Assembly (NCBI RefSeq): GCF_014652515.1
Contig: NZ_BMYY01000007.1
Span: 94,351-158,350, forward strand
Direction of reading: 5' to 3'
From: Bacterioplanes sanyensis
GTDB lineage: Bacteria > Pseudomonadota > Gammaproteobacteria > Pseudomonadales > Oceanobacteraceae
Length of the DNA: 64,000 nt
Shown here: positions 41,853 through 49,976 of the stretch, one piece after another
Numbering within the stretch: the first letter of the stretch is position 1
Layout of the letters: the number at the start of each line of letters is the position of its first letter
Notes under the pieces: model-generated
Database searches by the model: none
Seen by the model: the letters and a program-made list of their open reading frames with translations, nothing else
Told to the model about the DNA's origin: nothing
Position numbers and translations under genes: made by a program

Positions 41853-42742
41853 CGGATTTTTGCCACCCGGTACGGGTTTTTGCCGTTATCGGGCTGGCGC
41901 TTAAAGCGTTTGTAGGTCCACTGATACTGTTCTGGGGCATGCTGCACACAGGCTTCAATCGCCTTATTGAGGGCCGTCGCAGAGGTCACCGCATCCTCGG
42001 AATAGATATCATCGTCAGGTTTTACAAAGTGAATATCGAAGCCCTCACCCTTGGGCAAGCGGCGAGTAAAACCAAACAAAGCCACGGCATCGCTGCGCTG
42101 CAGTAACTCGTGGCAGAGCTTGGGCGTCAGAGCTGGCATGCCCATAAACGGCGCAAACACACCGCTGCGAGGACGCGGCTCCTGATCTGGCAAAATACCG
42201 ACAAACTCACCGCGTTTAATGGAGCGAAACAACTCTTTAACGCCGGCGGATGTGGTGGGCACCAGACGTATCCCCGTCTTCTGTCGGCTATTCAGCATCC
42301 AGCGATCAAGCACCGGATCTTTGGCTGGCCGATACATAGCTACCACGTCAGTGAGCTGGGTAATGTAGTGATTGAGCACTTCCCAGTTGCCCAAATGCGG
42401 CACGCAAAACAGAACCCCTTTTTGCTCTGCTAACGCTTGCTGCAAATATTCTAGGTTGTGGACATTGCGTACCAGCGACAAACCCTTTTCTGGGCTGGCT
42501 CCCCATAACACGCCCATTTCCATCGACACCATACCGGTCTGACGCAGCGTTTCTCTCCACAACTGTTGGCGTTCTTGATCGCAGAGCTGTGGATACACCA
42601 GCTCTAGATTCAAGCGCGCCACCTCGCGTGAGCGATTGCGAAACCGTGACAGCAAATAACCGATACCCGCCCCCAAACGCTGCGCCCAACGCAAGGGAAT
42701 CAGCCCTGATAACTTCAAAATGGCAACAATGATATGGCCCAT
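41849..42742 (-). CDS. Lipid A biosynthesis-type lauroyl acyltransferase (LpxL/HtrB family)
   Basis: About 297 residues with an N-terminal membrane segment. The acyltransferase has the HX4E catalytic motif in CVPHLGNWEVLNHYI, then RPAKDPVLDRWMLNSR and LPDQEPRPRSGVFAPFMG. It adds a secondary acyl chain to lipid A at the inner face of the membrane. I prefer the ATG at 42742 (AGGGG seven bases before it); an ATG at 42748 is also possible but too close to that site. In P. aeruginosa a gene of this family (PA0011) lies between glyQ and trkA, as here. It ends four bases inside the convergent DoxX gene. Confidence 0.9.
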   Translation of the reverse strand: MGHIIVAILKLSGLIPLRWAQRLGAGIGYLLSRFRNRSREVARLNLELVYPQLCDQERQQLWRETLRQTGMVSMEMGVLWGASPEKGLSLVRNVHNLEYLQQALAEQKGVLFCVPHLGNWEVLNHYITQLTDVVAMYRPAKDPVLDRWMLNSRQKTGIRLVPTTSAGVKELFRSIKRGEFVGILPDQEPRPRSGVFAPFMGMPALTPKLCHELLQRSDAVALFGFTRRLPKGEGFDIHFVKPDDDIYSEDAVTSATALNKAIEACVQHAPEQYQWTYKRFKRQPDNGKNPYRVAKIR

Positions 42743-42858
42743 CCACATACCCCTGTAAAGCAGAGCCGGCAGTGTACGCCACCATCAGCTGCAGGCAAGC
42801 ACTCAGCCGAGAGAAGTAGGCTCTGCTAGACTCAGCTTACTCATGGAATGGCGGCACT

Positions 42859-44499
42859 ATGATCAACTTAGAAAACGAGCTGGCATCACAGCGCATCCTT
42901 ATCATCGACGATCTGGTTGAAGCGCGCACCTCATTGAAAAAAATGATGGTGACGCTGGGAGCAAGTCACATTGATACGGCTGTCGATGGCAACGAGGCCA
43001 TGAAGTTTCTACACGAGCATGACTACGACATGGTGCTGTCTGACTATAACCTCGGCAAAGGCAAAGACGGGCAACAAATCCTTGAAGAAGCGCGCTATAG
43101 CCAGCGCCTGCGAGCAACGGCTTTGTTTATTATGGTCACAGGTGAAAACGCCGTTGATATGGTAATGGGTGCACTGGAGTACGATCCAGATGCCTACCTG
43201 ACCAAACCCTTTACCCTCAACATGCTGCGCGAACGGCTAACACGCATTGTCGACATCAAATCGCAATTGCAGGGTATCAACCAAGCTGTTGATGACGGCC
43301 GCATTGACGATGCCGTGACCGAAGCTGAAATCGTCATCAAACAACACCCCAAATTATTAATGCCGCTCACCCGTATTCTCGGCCGACTTTATATGCAACA
43401 GCAGCGCTATCACGAGGCGATTCGCATTTATTCTGATTTATTGAATATTCGTTCGGTTTCCTGGGCGCGCTTGGGCCAAGCTATTTGCATGCACCATTTA
43501 GGTGACCCGCATGGAGCCATCGCCCTATTAAAGCAAACGCTGTCGAAGCACCCCTTATATGTGCAGTGCTACGACTGGCTAGCTCGTATTATGCTTGAGC
43601 TCGAAAAGCCAGAAGAAGCACAGCAGTTTTTACAAAAAGCCGTCGACATTTCGCCCAAAGCGGTATTGCGACAAATGGAGCTAGGTCAAATAGCCGTTGC
43701 CAACGAAGACTATGCTACAGCCGAGTTGGCATTTGATGCCGCAGTGCGCCTCGGGCGTTTTTCCTGCTACAAAAACTCAGATAACTATTTGCATTTTGCC
43801 CAAGCAGTGCAGTCGCGTATTTCACCAGAAGGCGGTCGTGATAGCCGTGTGCGTGCAGATAAAGTCATGCGTTACGTAGAAGAGCTGCGCCAAGATTATG
43901 CTGGCAATAGCGGAGTAATGTTCGACAGCAGCATCGTCGAGGGCAAAACATTCCACCGACTGGGCCAAGAAGAAAAGGCTCGTAAATCTGCCAACCATGC
44001 CGAGGAAATTCTTGCGCGCATAGAAGACCCCAGCCTTGATCAGCAACTGCAAATGACCGAAGCCTATATAGAAACCGACCAGCATGTAAAAGCCAAAAAG
44101 CTATTACGCAAGCTGCAAAAGCAAGGGTTAGATGAAAATGCTATCCAAGAGGAATGGCAACGCCTAGAAAGCAAGCTCAACGAAATAACCGTTAGAAAAT
44201 ACACTACTGAGCTCAATGCCAGAGGCGTGGATTGCTATGAAAAAGGCTTATTAGAACAAGCCGTTGAAGCCTTTGATGAGGCCGCTGACTTTGAAGAAGC
44301 AGGTGTCAGCGTATTACTAAATGCCATTCAGGCTAAACTCAGCTTTATGGAAGAAAAAGAAATTCGTGTCAGCTATCTAAAAGATTGTCACAAAATGTTT
44401 AAACGTATCGGCCCGATTGGCGACACCGACGAGCGCTTTGAACGCTACGATAGATTAAAAAACACCTATTTACGCTTAAAGCGAGCTGCCGGTTTATGA
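42859..44499 (+). CDS. Response regulator with TPR repeats
   Basis: This is a 546-residue soluble protein. A receiver domain (residues 10-130) has IIDDL, the phospho-acceptor in VLSDYNLG (about D61) and LTKPF (Lys about 110). After a short linker about 400 residues of TPR repeats follow (for example YHEAIRIYSDLLNIR, HGAIALLKQTL, PEEAQQFLQKAVDISP, LLEQAVEAFDEAADF). There is no DNA-binding or enzymatic output, so it probably acts through protein contacts. Its stop overlaps the start of the kinase gene by four bases (ATGA), so both are made together. Confidence 0.9.
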   Translation: MINLENELASQRILIIDDLVEARTSLKKMMVTLGASHIDTAVDGNEAMKFLHEHDYDMVLSDYNLGKGKDGQQILEEARYSQRLRATALFIMVTGENAVDMVMGALEYDPDAYLTKPFTLNMLRERLTRIVDIKSQLQGINQAVDDGRIDDAVTEAEIVIKQHPKLLMPLTRILGRLYMQQQRYHEAIRIYSDLLNIRSVSWARLGQAICMHHLGDPHGAIALLKQTLSKHPLYVQCYDWLARIMLELEKPEEAQQFLQKAVDISPKAVLRQMELGQIAVANEDYATAELAFDAAVRLGRFSCYKNSDNYLHFAQAVQSRISPEGGRDSRVRADKVMRYVEELRQDYAGNSGVMFDSSIVEGKTFHRLGQEEKARKSANHAEEILARIEDPSLDQQLQMTEAYIETDQHVKAKKLLRKLQKQGLDENAIQEEWQRLESKLNEITVRKYTTELNARGVDCYEKGLLEQAVEAFDEAADFEEAGVSVLLNAIQAKLSFMEEKEIRVSYLKDCHKMFKRIGPIGDTDERFERYDRLKNTYLRLKRAAGL

Positions 44500-45128
44500 A
44501 GTTTGATCAACTAGTTGGTGCCGTTATTCATGACCTAAAAAACCAGTTGCAAGCTTTATTGGACTATGAACGCGAAGCGATCGAGCAAGTCCCTGAAAAC
44601 TATCATCAACATCTTACCCCCATTTTGCAGCGAACCAACCGCTTAAAAAATGACACCCTGCAGCTGGTTAGCCTATTTCGCTTAGGCGAGCAGCGTCACT
44701 TCCCCCTCGACGATGCTTGGCCAATGGATACGGTTAATGACGCCATCGAAGCCACCTCGCTGCAATTTCCAACCATTAAATTTCATAATCAAATAGATGA
44801 GCAATGCCAAGGTTTTTACAGCGAAATGTTGCTGCATTTAGCCATCATCACCCTCATTACCAACAGTGCACAAGCTGGCGCCACTGAGATCTGGTTTAAA
44901 GCCAGCGACGAGCACGGATTTACCATAACGATCGAAGACAATGGGCCAGGCTTTCCTCCCGAAATCCTTAACGGAGAGTGGGACTCCAGCAAGCGCGAAG
45001 GCAGCGGCCTAGGGCTGTATTTTGTCGAACTGATTGCCGACCATCACCGCCAAGGCGAACAGCACGGTCAACTCGACATTGCCAACCGTACGCCCACAGG
45101 GGCACGCGTGACGATTCGTTTGCCGTAG
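44496..45128 (+). CDS. Soluble histidine kinase-like protein, partner of the TPR regulator
   Basis: This is a 210-residue cytoplasmic protein without membrane segments or a sensor domain. It begins with a short His-containing helix (VIHDLKNQLQALL, like the phospho-acceptor region HDLKNPL), then a HATPase domain with LITNSAQAGA (N box), EDNGPGFPPE (G1) and GSGLGLYFVELIADH (G2). With its size and overlap with the preceding gene it is best read as the kinase half of a two-gene pair. What signal it reads is not visible. Confidence 0.85.
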   Translation: MKFDQLVGAVIHDLKNQLQALLDYEREAIEQVPENYHQHLTPILQRTNRLKNDTLQLVSLFRLGEQRHFPLDDAWPMDTVNDAIEATSLQFPTIKFHNQIDEQCQGFYSEMLLHLAIITLITNSAQAGATEIWFKASDEHGFTITIEDNGPGFPPEILNGEWDSSKREGSGLGLYFVELIADHHRQGEQHGQLDIANRTPTGARVTIRLP

Positions 45129-45223
45129 CATTGCCAATAAACTGCAAAGTTCACAGGTACTAATTGACTGGAATATCACTGTGAATCATCATTCGGCCCA
45201 CGAAGAAAATCACGGATGAAATT

Positions 45224-45379
45224 ATGATTTCCTACAATAAAACTTCTTTATCAATCATTGCCACTGCACTATTAACTGCATGTGGTGGTAATTCAAGCAA
45301 CTCTAGTCAGCCAACAACAGGGCCGGATCCAGTAGAACCCCCGGTAATCCCCCCGAAAAATAACAGCAGCCAAAAGTAG
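45224..45379 (+). pseudogene. Small lipoprotein gene truncated by an IS3-family insertion
   Basis: The ATG at 45224 opens a frame with a signal peptide and lipobox (LLTACGG) and an Asn/Ser/Pro-rich linker typical of the lipoproteins in this genome. After about 39 residues it enters the left inverted repeat of the IS (from 45343), and the last codons to the TAG at 45377 are IS sequence. The original gene was therefore longer. I find no continuation after the right end of the IS, so part of it seems deleted. Confidence 0.7.
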
Positions 45380-45413
45380 AATTTTCTCGTAACCTAAGCG
45401 TAGGAGATTCTGT

Positions 45414-45680
45414 ATGAAAAAATCACGTTACACAGACAGCCAGATCATGGCGATCCTCAAGCAAGCCGAGGCTGGCACGCCTGTGCCGGAGCTTTGCCGT
45501 GAACACGGCATGAGCAGCGCGACATTTTACAAATAGAGAGCCAAATACGGTGGCATGGATGCCTCACTCATGGCACGCATGAAGGAGCTTGAGGAAGAAA
45601 ATCGACGCCTCAAGAAGATGTACGCCGAGGAGCGCCTCAAGGCCGAGATTATTCAGGAAGCCATGGCAAAAAAGTGGTGA
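45414..45680 (+). pseudogene. IS3-family orfA with an amber stop
   Basis: The frame codes for a small helix-turn-helix protein typical of IS3 orfA (SRYTDSQIMAILKQAEAG, VPELCREHGMSSATFY, then a leucine-zipper helix [18 protein letters not shown]). At 45534-45536 a TAG stands where relatives have Trp (FYKW). The rest of the frame to the TGA at 45678 is intact. The protein would stop after 40 residues, so the element may not transpose on its own. A G-to-A change is the simplest cause. Confidence 0.85.
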
Positions 45681-46489
45681 AGCCCCAGGCGCGGCGCATG
45701 CTCGCTCAACAATCTGTCGCTGAGCGGAAAATCAGTATTCGTCTGGCCTGTCAGATATTCGCCGTGAGTGAAACCTGTTACCGCTATCAGCCCATACTCA
45801 GTGACGAAAACGCTGAAATCGCCCATCGGCTTATAAAGCTAACTGATGCAGAAAGCGACTGGGGTTTTGGCCTGTGCTTCGATTACTTACGCAACGTCGA
45901 GGGCCGCTCCTGGAACCACAAGCGTGTTTATCGGATCTATTGTGAGCAAGCACTGAATCTACGTATTCGACGTCGGCGCCGTTTAAAAAGGCAGGCCCCC
46001 GAGCCGTTGAAGGAGCCCATCAAACCCAACCAGGTTTGGTCGATGGATTTTATGCATGACCAACTGGCTGATGGTCGCCACTATCGGCTATTTAACGTCA
46101 TCGACGACTATCGGCGTGAAGCACTGTGCACCGAAGCGGATTTTTCGTTGCCAGCCCCCAGGGTTATTCGAGCACTGAATCAGCTACTGGAATGGCGGCC
46201 TAAGCCCACTGCAATACGCTGTGACAATGGGCCGGAGTTTATCAGTACCGAGTTTGTTAAGTGGGCCAGACTGCATGGTATTCGAATTGAATACATTCAA
46301 CCTGGAAAGCCTCAGCAAAATGCCTATATCGAGCGTCATAACCGTACAATGCGGTACAGCTGGGTCAGCAAGCACCTGTTTGAATCAATTGAGGAAGTTC
46401 AGGAGTATGCAACGAACTGGCTGTGGTTTTACAATCACAATCGGCCGCACAAGGCCAATGGAGGCAAGCCACCTTTGATGGCAGCCTAA
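45674..46489 (+). CDS. IS3-family transposase orfB
   Basis: This is a 271-residue integrase-core protein with an N-terminal helical part and the DDE triad: Asp in VWSMDFMHD, Asp in [10 protein letters not shown] and Glu in [10 protein letters not shown]. It starts with GTG inside the end of orfA (overlap of seven bases), where IS3 elements commonly use frameshifting to make the fused OrfAB. With orfA broken, the fusion cannot be made in full, although the free OrfB frame is intact. Confidence 0.88.
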   Translation: MVKPQARRMLAQQSVAERKISIRLACQIFAVSETCYRYQPILSDENAEIAHRLIKLTDAESDWGFGLCFDYLRNVEGRSWNHKRVYRIYCEQALNLRIRRRRRLKRQAPEPLKEPIKPNQVWSMDFMHDQLADGRHYRLFNVIDDYRREALCTEADFSLPAPRVIRALNQLLEWRPKPTAIRCDNGPEFISTEFVKWARLHGIRIEYIQPGKPQQNAYIERHNRTMRYSWVSKHLFESIEEVQEYATNWLWFYNHNRPHKANGGKPPLMAA

Positions 46490-46646
46490 CTTCTACTTTT
46501 AGCGTCAGTTAAAAATGGGGGGATTACCATAGCTATTAGCTTAAAATCTTACGTTGATCAATAGTCCTTACTCAACAATGATCTTAATGATAAAGTTGGT
46601 ACCTTATGCAAGATACTCATTGTTCATACTTTTCTAGGATAAAGAT

Positions 46647-48890
46647 ATGCGTTACAAACTGCGCCTAGCTAGCAAAATTTTTATTACATCAAGTATCGCT
46701 CTTTTGTTTGGCTGCGATAGCGACAAAAATAGTAGCACACCCGAGCTACTTACTTTCCATCATAGTGAAAAAGAATATTTGATGGTTGGGCAAAGAGTTG
46801 TCAACACCATCTCGAACCATGAAGTAGAAAACATAAAGTACACGAGCTCTAACGAAAATGTCGCCAACGTTTCTGATACTGGTGTTGTAACTGCCATTTC
46901 CGAAGGGAGTGCGACTATTTCCGCCAGCAGTGGTGAAAGTACCGCATATTGGGATGTGGAGGTAGCTCAACCTTATCCTATGACCGTGTGGTTTGGAGAG
47001 CAAACAAGCAGTATTGACACACGTCAGCTACCTGATAACACCCGCTACTACCATACTCATCAGGAGCAATGCAGCTTTTCTGACATACAAAACTGCGCCA
47101 CTGAGCTATACCCGATCGATGGTATCATTACTAGTCCTGACTTACACAACACATTTCTATGGGTTGTTCATCATAGCAAGGCCTATCGACAGTTTCTTAC
47201 AACAAAAGACTTTCTACCCCATAAGGTGCCCTCTACCTTTTCTAAAGATGGAAAATTCTTAATTTACGAGGAGAAGGATAGCGAATTATGGGCGACACGA
47301 GATGGCCGAGATTGGTGGCTAGAAAGCGATAATATTGCGCTTGCTTATGATGAGAGTTATCAAACAATGAGGGCTCTTAATCTCATTGATTCTACACAAG
47401 TCCAAGAGCGTATTTTTCTACTGTTACAAGGATCTAACCAAGTACAGTTATTGGTTTCAGAGGATGGTTCTGATTGGCAAGAAATAAACTTACCAATTGC
47501 TACAAATCTCTTTACCTCTGGGTCTGGCTTGATCGCGGCTAATGACCAGCTTTTTTTACATACTTCAGAGAAGCTATTTCGCTTAGAAGGTGATCACTCC
47601 TGGAGTCAACATAAAGCTCCTGAGTTTTTTAATAGTATTGTTGAAGACTTTAGCTACGCTGGACGTTCATGGGTACTTTCAGGAAACGCTATGAGACCCG
47701 ATTACCCTATCGAAACCATTTCTATTCACCACAGCATTGATGGCATTAATTGGGAACCACTGAGTAATAGCGAGATCCCCATCCACACTTCAAAAACTTA
47801 CCCACATTTAATTACCATGATTGAAGATGGCCACGCACGTGTAGCTGTATATAGTTACGATGTAATTTCACCCCGCTACAACAGCCGCTGGCACTCAGAG
47901 AATAGTAACGATGTGCTAACCATTAGCCCTAGCGGTGATGTTACACTCTCCAACAAGCAATGGGTTGATAACCCTGGACAACAGTTCTCTGCCGACTATG
48001 CCTTTTGGAACGGTCACTATATTAATATTGGCCGGTCAAATCACTGGCCACAAAAAACCACCATGCTTTCCTACGATGGCTATCATTGGCATAAGCGCCA
48101 GCATAACCAATATGGCCTTGATGCATCTACTTGGTTGGAGGGGGATGACCAGCACTATTCTCCTTTAAACGGCTACGCTTACTCAGGTGATGGCAAATAT
48201 CACTTTAAACGCACCCGCGATGGTATTCATTGGCAAATACTGCCCGAGCTTCCTGAAGCAGTCCTTGAAGAGGACTATGATCCTATGGATATTCGCTTCA
48301 TCGGCGAACACCTTCTAGTTAAGGGCCAAGCATTCAAGCTTTCTCAAGTTGGTGAGGAGTATGCCTGGCTATCTAGCCAGACTGAGAATCTAGACAAGGC
48401 CATTTTGTCGAACCAGAAAGGTTGGTTTTGGCCACGCCAGCAACAAGGGCAATGGACTCTGATACAAGGAAACTCAGCAACCCCAGCAGCAGATCTGCCA
48501 TTTGTACCGAACACGCAGCAGTTGCTTTACACCAACAGTGAGCGCCTGATCTTGCTAGAAGCTGGCAACTCAAACACTGTCTGGGTCTCAGAGGATGGCA
48601 TCGACTGGCAGTCGCTCCCTCTGGCAAATATTTATACTGGTGTCGATATGACCGTGTGGGATTGCAAAGCAGGGAACGTCCACGATGCCTGTACAGATGC
48701 CAATGACCTTCTAGTTGGCCCCCAAAACGGCAGGGCACATTCCTATATGCTTGATGGTTATGTGATCACTCCAGACGAGCTGATTTTTCATGAGCCTGCC
48801 CCGCTACCGACTGCAACCCGTACCGGCCCAAGTCAAGAGGATACTGCACGAGCCCAAGGCTACGATATCTTTTTTAAGTCCATGCATTGA
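46647..48890 (+). CDS. Large lipoprotein with Big_2 domain and sialidase-like repeats
   Basis: This is a 747-residue protein with a lipoprotein signal peptide (lipobox LLFGC). Residues about 35-105 resemble a Big_2 Ig-like domain (YTSSNENVANVSDTGVVTAI, then EGSATISAS). The rest has six or more repeats of S-x-DGxxW (ATRDGRDWW, VSEDGSDWQE, HSIDGINWEP, LSYDGYHWHK, RTRDGIHWQI, VSEDGIDWQS), the Asp-box-like pattern of sialidase/BNR propellers. No catalytic residues of sialidases are evident. The gene has more A+T than its neighbours and lies beside an IS, which suggests acquisition. Function unknown, probably surface binding or adhesion. Confidence 0.75.
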   Translation: MRYKLRLASKIFITSSIALLFGCDSDKNSSTPELLTFHHSEKEYLMVGQRVVNTISNHEVENIKYTSSNENVANVSDTGVVTAISEGSATISASSGESTAYWDVEVAQPYPMTVWFGEQTSSIDTRQLPDNTRYYHTHQEQCSFSDIQNCATELYPIDGIITSPDLHNTFLWVVHHSKAYRQFLTTKDFLPHKVPSTFSKDGKFLIYEEKDSELWATRDGRDWWLESDNIALAYDESYQTMRALNLIDSTQVQERIFLLLQGSNQVQLLVSEDGSDWQEINLPIATNLFTSGSGLIAANDQLFLHTSEKLFRLEGDHSWSQHKAPEFFNSIVEDFSYAGRSWVLSGNAMRPDYPIETISIHHSIDGINWEPLSNSEIPIHTSKTYPHLITMIEDGHARVAVYSYDVISPRYNSRWHSENSNDVLTISPSGDVTLSNKQWVDNPGQQFSADYAFWNGHYINIGRSNHWPQKTTMLSYDGYHWHKRQHNQYGLDASTWLEGDDQHYSPLNGYAYSGDGKYHFKRTRDGIHWQILPELPEAVLEEDYDPMDIRFIGEHLLVKGQAFKLSQVGEEYAWLSSQTENLDKAILSNQKGWFWPRQQQGQWTLIQGNSATPAADLPFVPNTQQLLYTNSERLILLEAGNSNTVWVSEDGIDWQSLPLANIYTGVDMTVWDCKAGNVHDACTDANDLLVGPQNGRAHSYMLDGYVITPDELIFHEPAPLPTATRTGPSQEDTARAQGYDIFFKSMH

Positions 48891-48894
48891 TGCC

Positions 48895-48924
48895 AACAGC
48901 CCGCTCCCTGCGGGCTGTTATCCC
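48895..48924 (+). terminator. Hairpin after the large lipoprotein gene
   Basis: A ten-base stem (AACAGCCCGC and its complement, loop TCCCT) lies just after the stop codon, followed by ATCCC. The T-run is poor; it may still stop or stabilise the transcript. Confidence 0.5.
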
Positions 48925-48995
48925 GCCCCACCACTGCTATAATCCGGCCCTTTATTTTCCATGCGCGCGCAGGCGCCAAGCCAAGGTGAACCGTT

Positions 48996-49976
48996 GTGAG
49001 TCAAAGCCGCCACGATATTAAAACCTTTCAGGGTCTGATCGCGGCCCTGCAGGAGTTCTGGTCCGATCAGGGCTGTGTCATCAATCAACCTCTCGATTTG
49101 GAAGTCGGTGCCGGCACTTTCCACGTGCATACCTTTTTGCGTGCCGTTGGCCCAGAGACCTGGAACTCAGCCTATGTGCAGCCCAGTCGCCGTCCTACCG
49201 ACGGTCGCTACGGCGAGAACCCAAATCGCCTGCAGCACTACTATCAGTTTCAGGTGGTCATGAAGCCATCGCCGCTCGATATTCAAGAAAAGTACCTCGA
49301 CTCGCTGAAAGCCTTGGGTATTGATCCGCTGGTGCACGATATTCGTTTTGTCGAAGACAACTGGGAAAGCCCCACTCTGGGCGCCTGGGGCTTGGGCTGG
49401 GAAGTCTGGCTCAACGGCATGGAGGTGACTCAGTTCACCTACTTCCAGCAGGCCGGTGGCCTGGAGTGTTACCCCGTGACCGGCGAAATCACTTATGGTC
49501 TTGAGCGTATCGCCATGTACCTGCAAGAAGTCGACAGCGTGTACGATCTGGTGTGGACCTACGGCCCAGATGGCAAAGCCGTGACCTACGGCGATGTGTT
49601 CCACCAAAACGAAGTTGAGCAATCGGAGTACAACTTCGAGCACGCCGATGTCGACTTCCTGTTCCAGGCCTTTAACCAGTATGAGAAAGACTGCCTGCGT
49701 TTAATCGACGCGGGTCTGCCGCTGCCTGCCTATGAGCAAACGCTAAAAGCCTCACACACCTTCAATATGCTCGATGCCCGTGGCGCTATCTCAGTCACCG
49801 AGCGTCAGGGTTATATCCTGCGTGTCCGTACCATGGCGCGCGCCGTTGCCCACGCCTACTACGACAGTCGTGCAGAAAAAGGCTTCCCGCTGGCTGAAGA
49901 GTCCATTCGCCAGGAAGTGTTGGCCAAATGGCAGGCCGCCAAAGATAAAGATGCTCAGACCCAGGAGAAAAAGTAA
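48996..49976 (+). CDS. glyQ: Glycyl-tRNA synthetase alpha subunit
   Basis: This is a 326-residue subunit of the bacterial alpha2beta2 glycyl-tRNA synthetase. It shows the class II signatures in the family's form: [18 protein letters not shown] at the start, [37 protein letters not shown] and THY-type motif [10 protein letters not shown]. The start is GTG. Its stop overlaps the start of glyS by one base (TAATG), so both subunits are made together. Confidence 0.98.
   Translation: MSQSRHDIKTFQGLIAALQEFWSDQGCVINQPLDLEVGAGTFHVHTFLRAVGPETWNSAYVQPSRRPTDGRYGENPNRLQHYYQFQVVMKPSPLDIQEKYLDSLKALGIDPLVHDIRFVEDNWESPTLGAWGLGWEVWLNGMEVTQFTYFQQAGGLECYPVTGEITYGLERIAMYLQEVDSVYDLVWTYGPDGKAVTYGDVFHQNEVEQSEYNFEHADVDFLFQAFNQYEKDCLRLIDAGLPLPAYEQTLKASHTFNMLDARGAISVTERQGYILRVRTMARAVAHAYYDSRAEKGFPLAEESIRQEVLAKWQAAKDKDAQTQEKK

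Larger units (their letters stand above)
45343..46528 (+). mobile_element. IS3-family insertion sequence, about 1.19 kb
   Basis: The left end GGTAATCCCCCC (45343-45354) and the right end GGGGGGATTACC (46517-46528) are perfect complements. The similarity goes on for about 25 more bases inward (…AAAAGTAGAA on the left, TTCTACTTTT on the right). It contains orfA (broken by a stop) and an intact-looking orfB. No target duplication is seen: CCC lies left of it and ATA right of it. This suggests that a deletion or rearrangement followed the insertion. Confidence 0.85.

Noticed and set aside
49167-49643. Minus-strand frame inside glyQ (158 codons)
   Set aside because: glyQ is certain on the plus strand; the antisense product has no family pattern.
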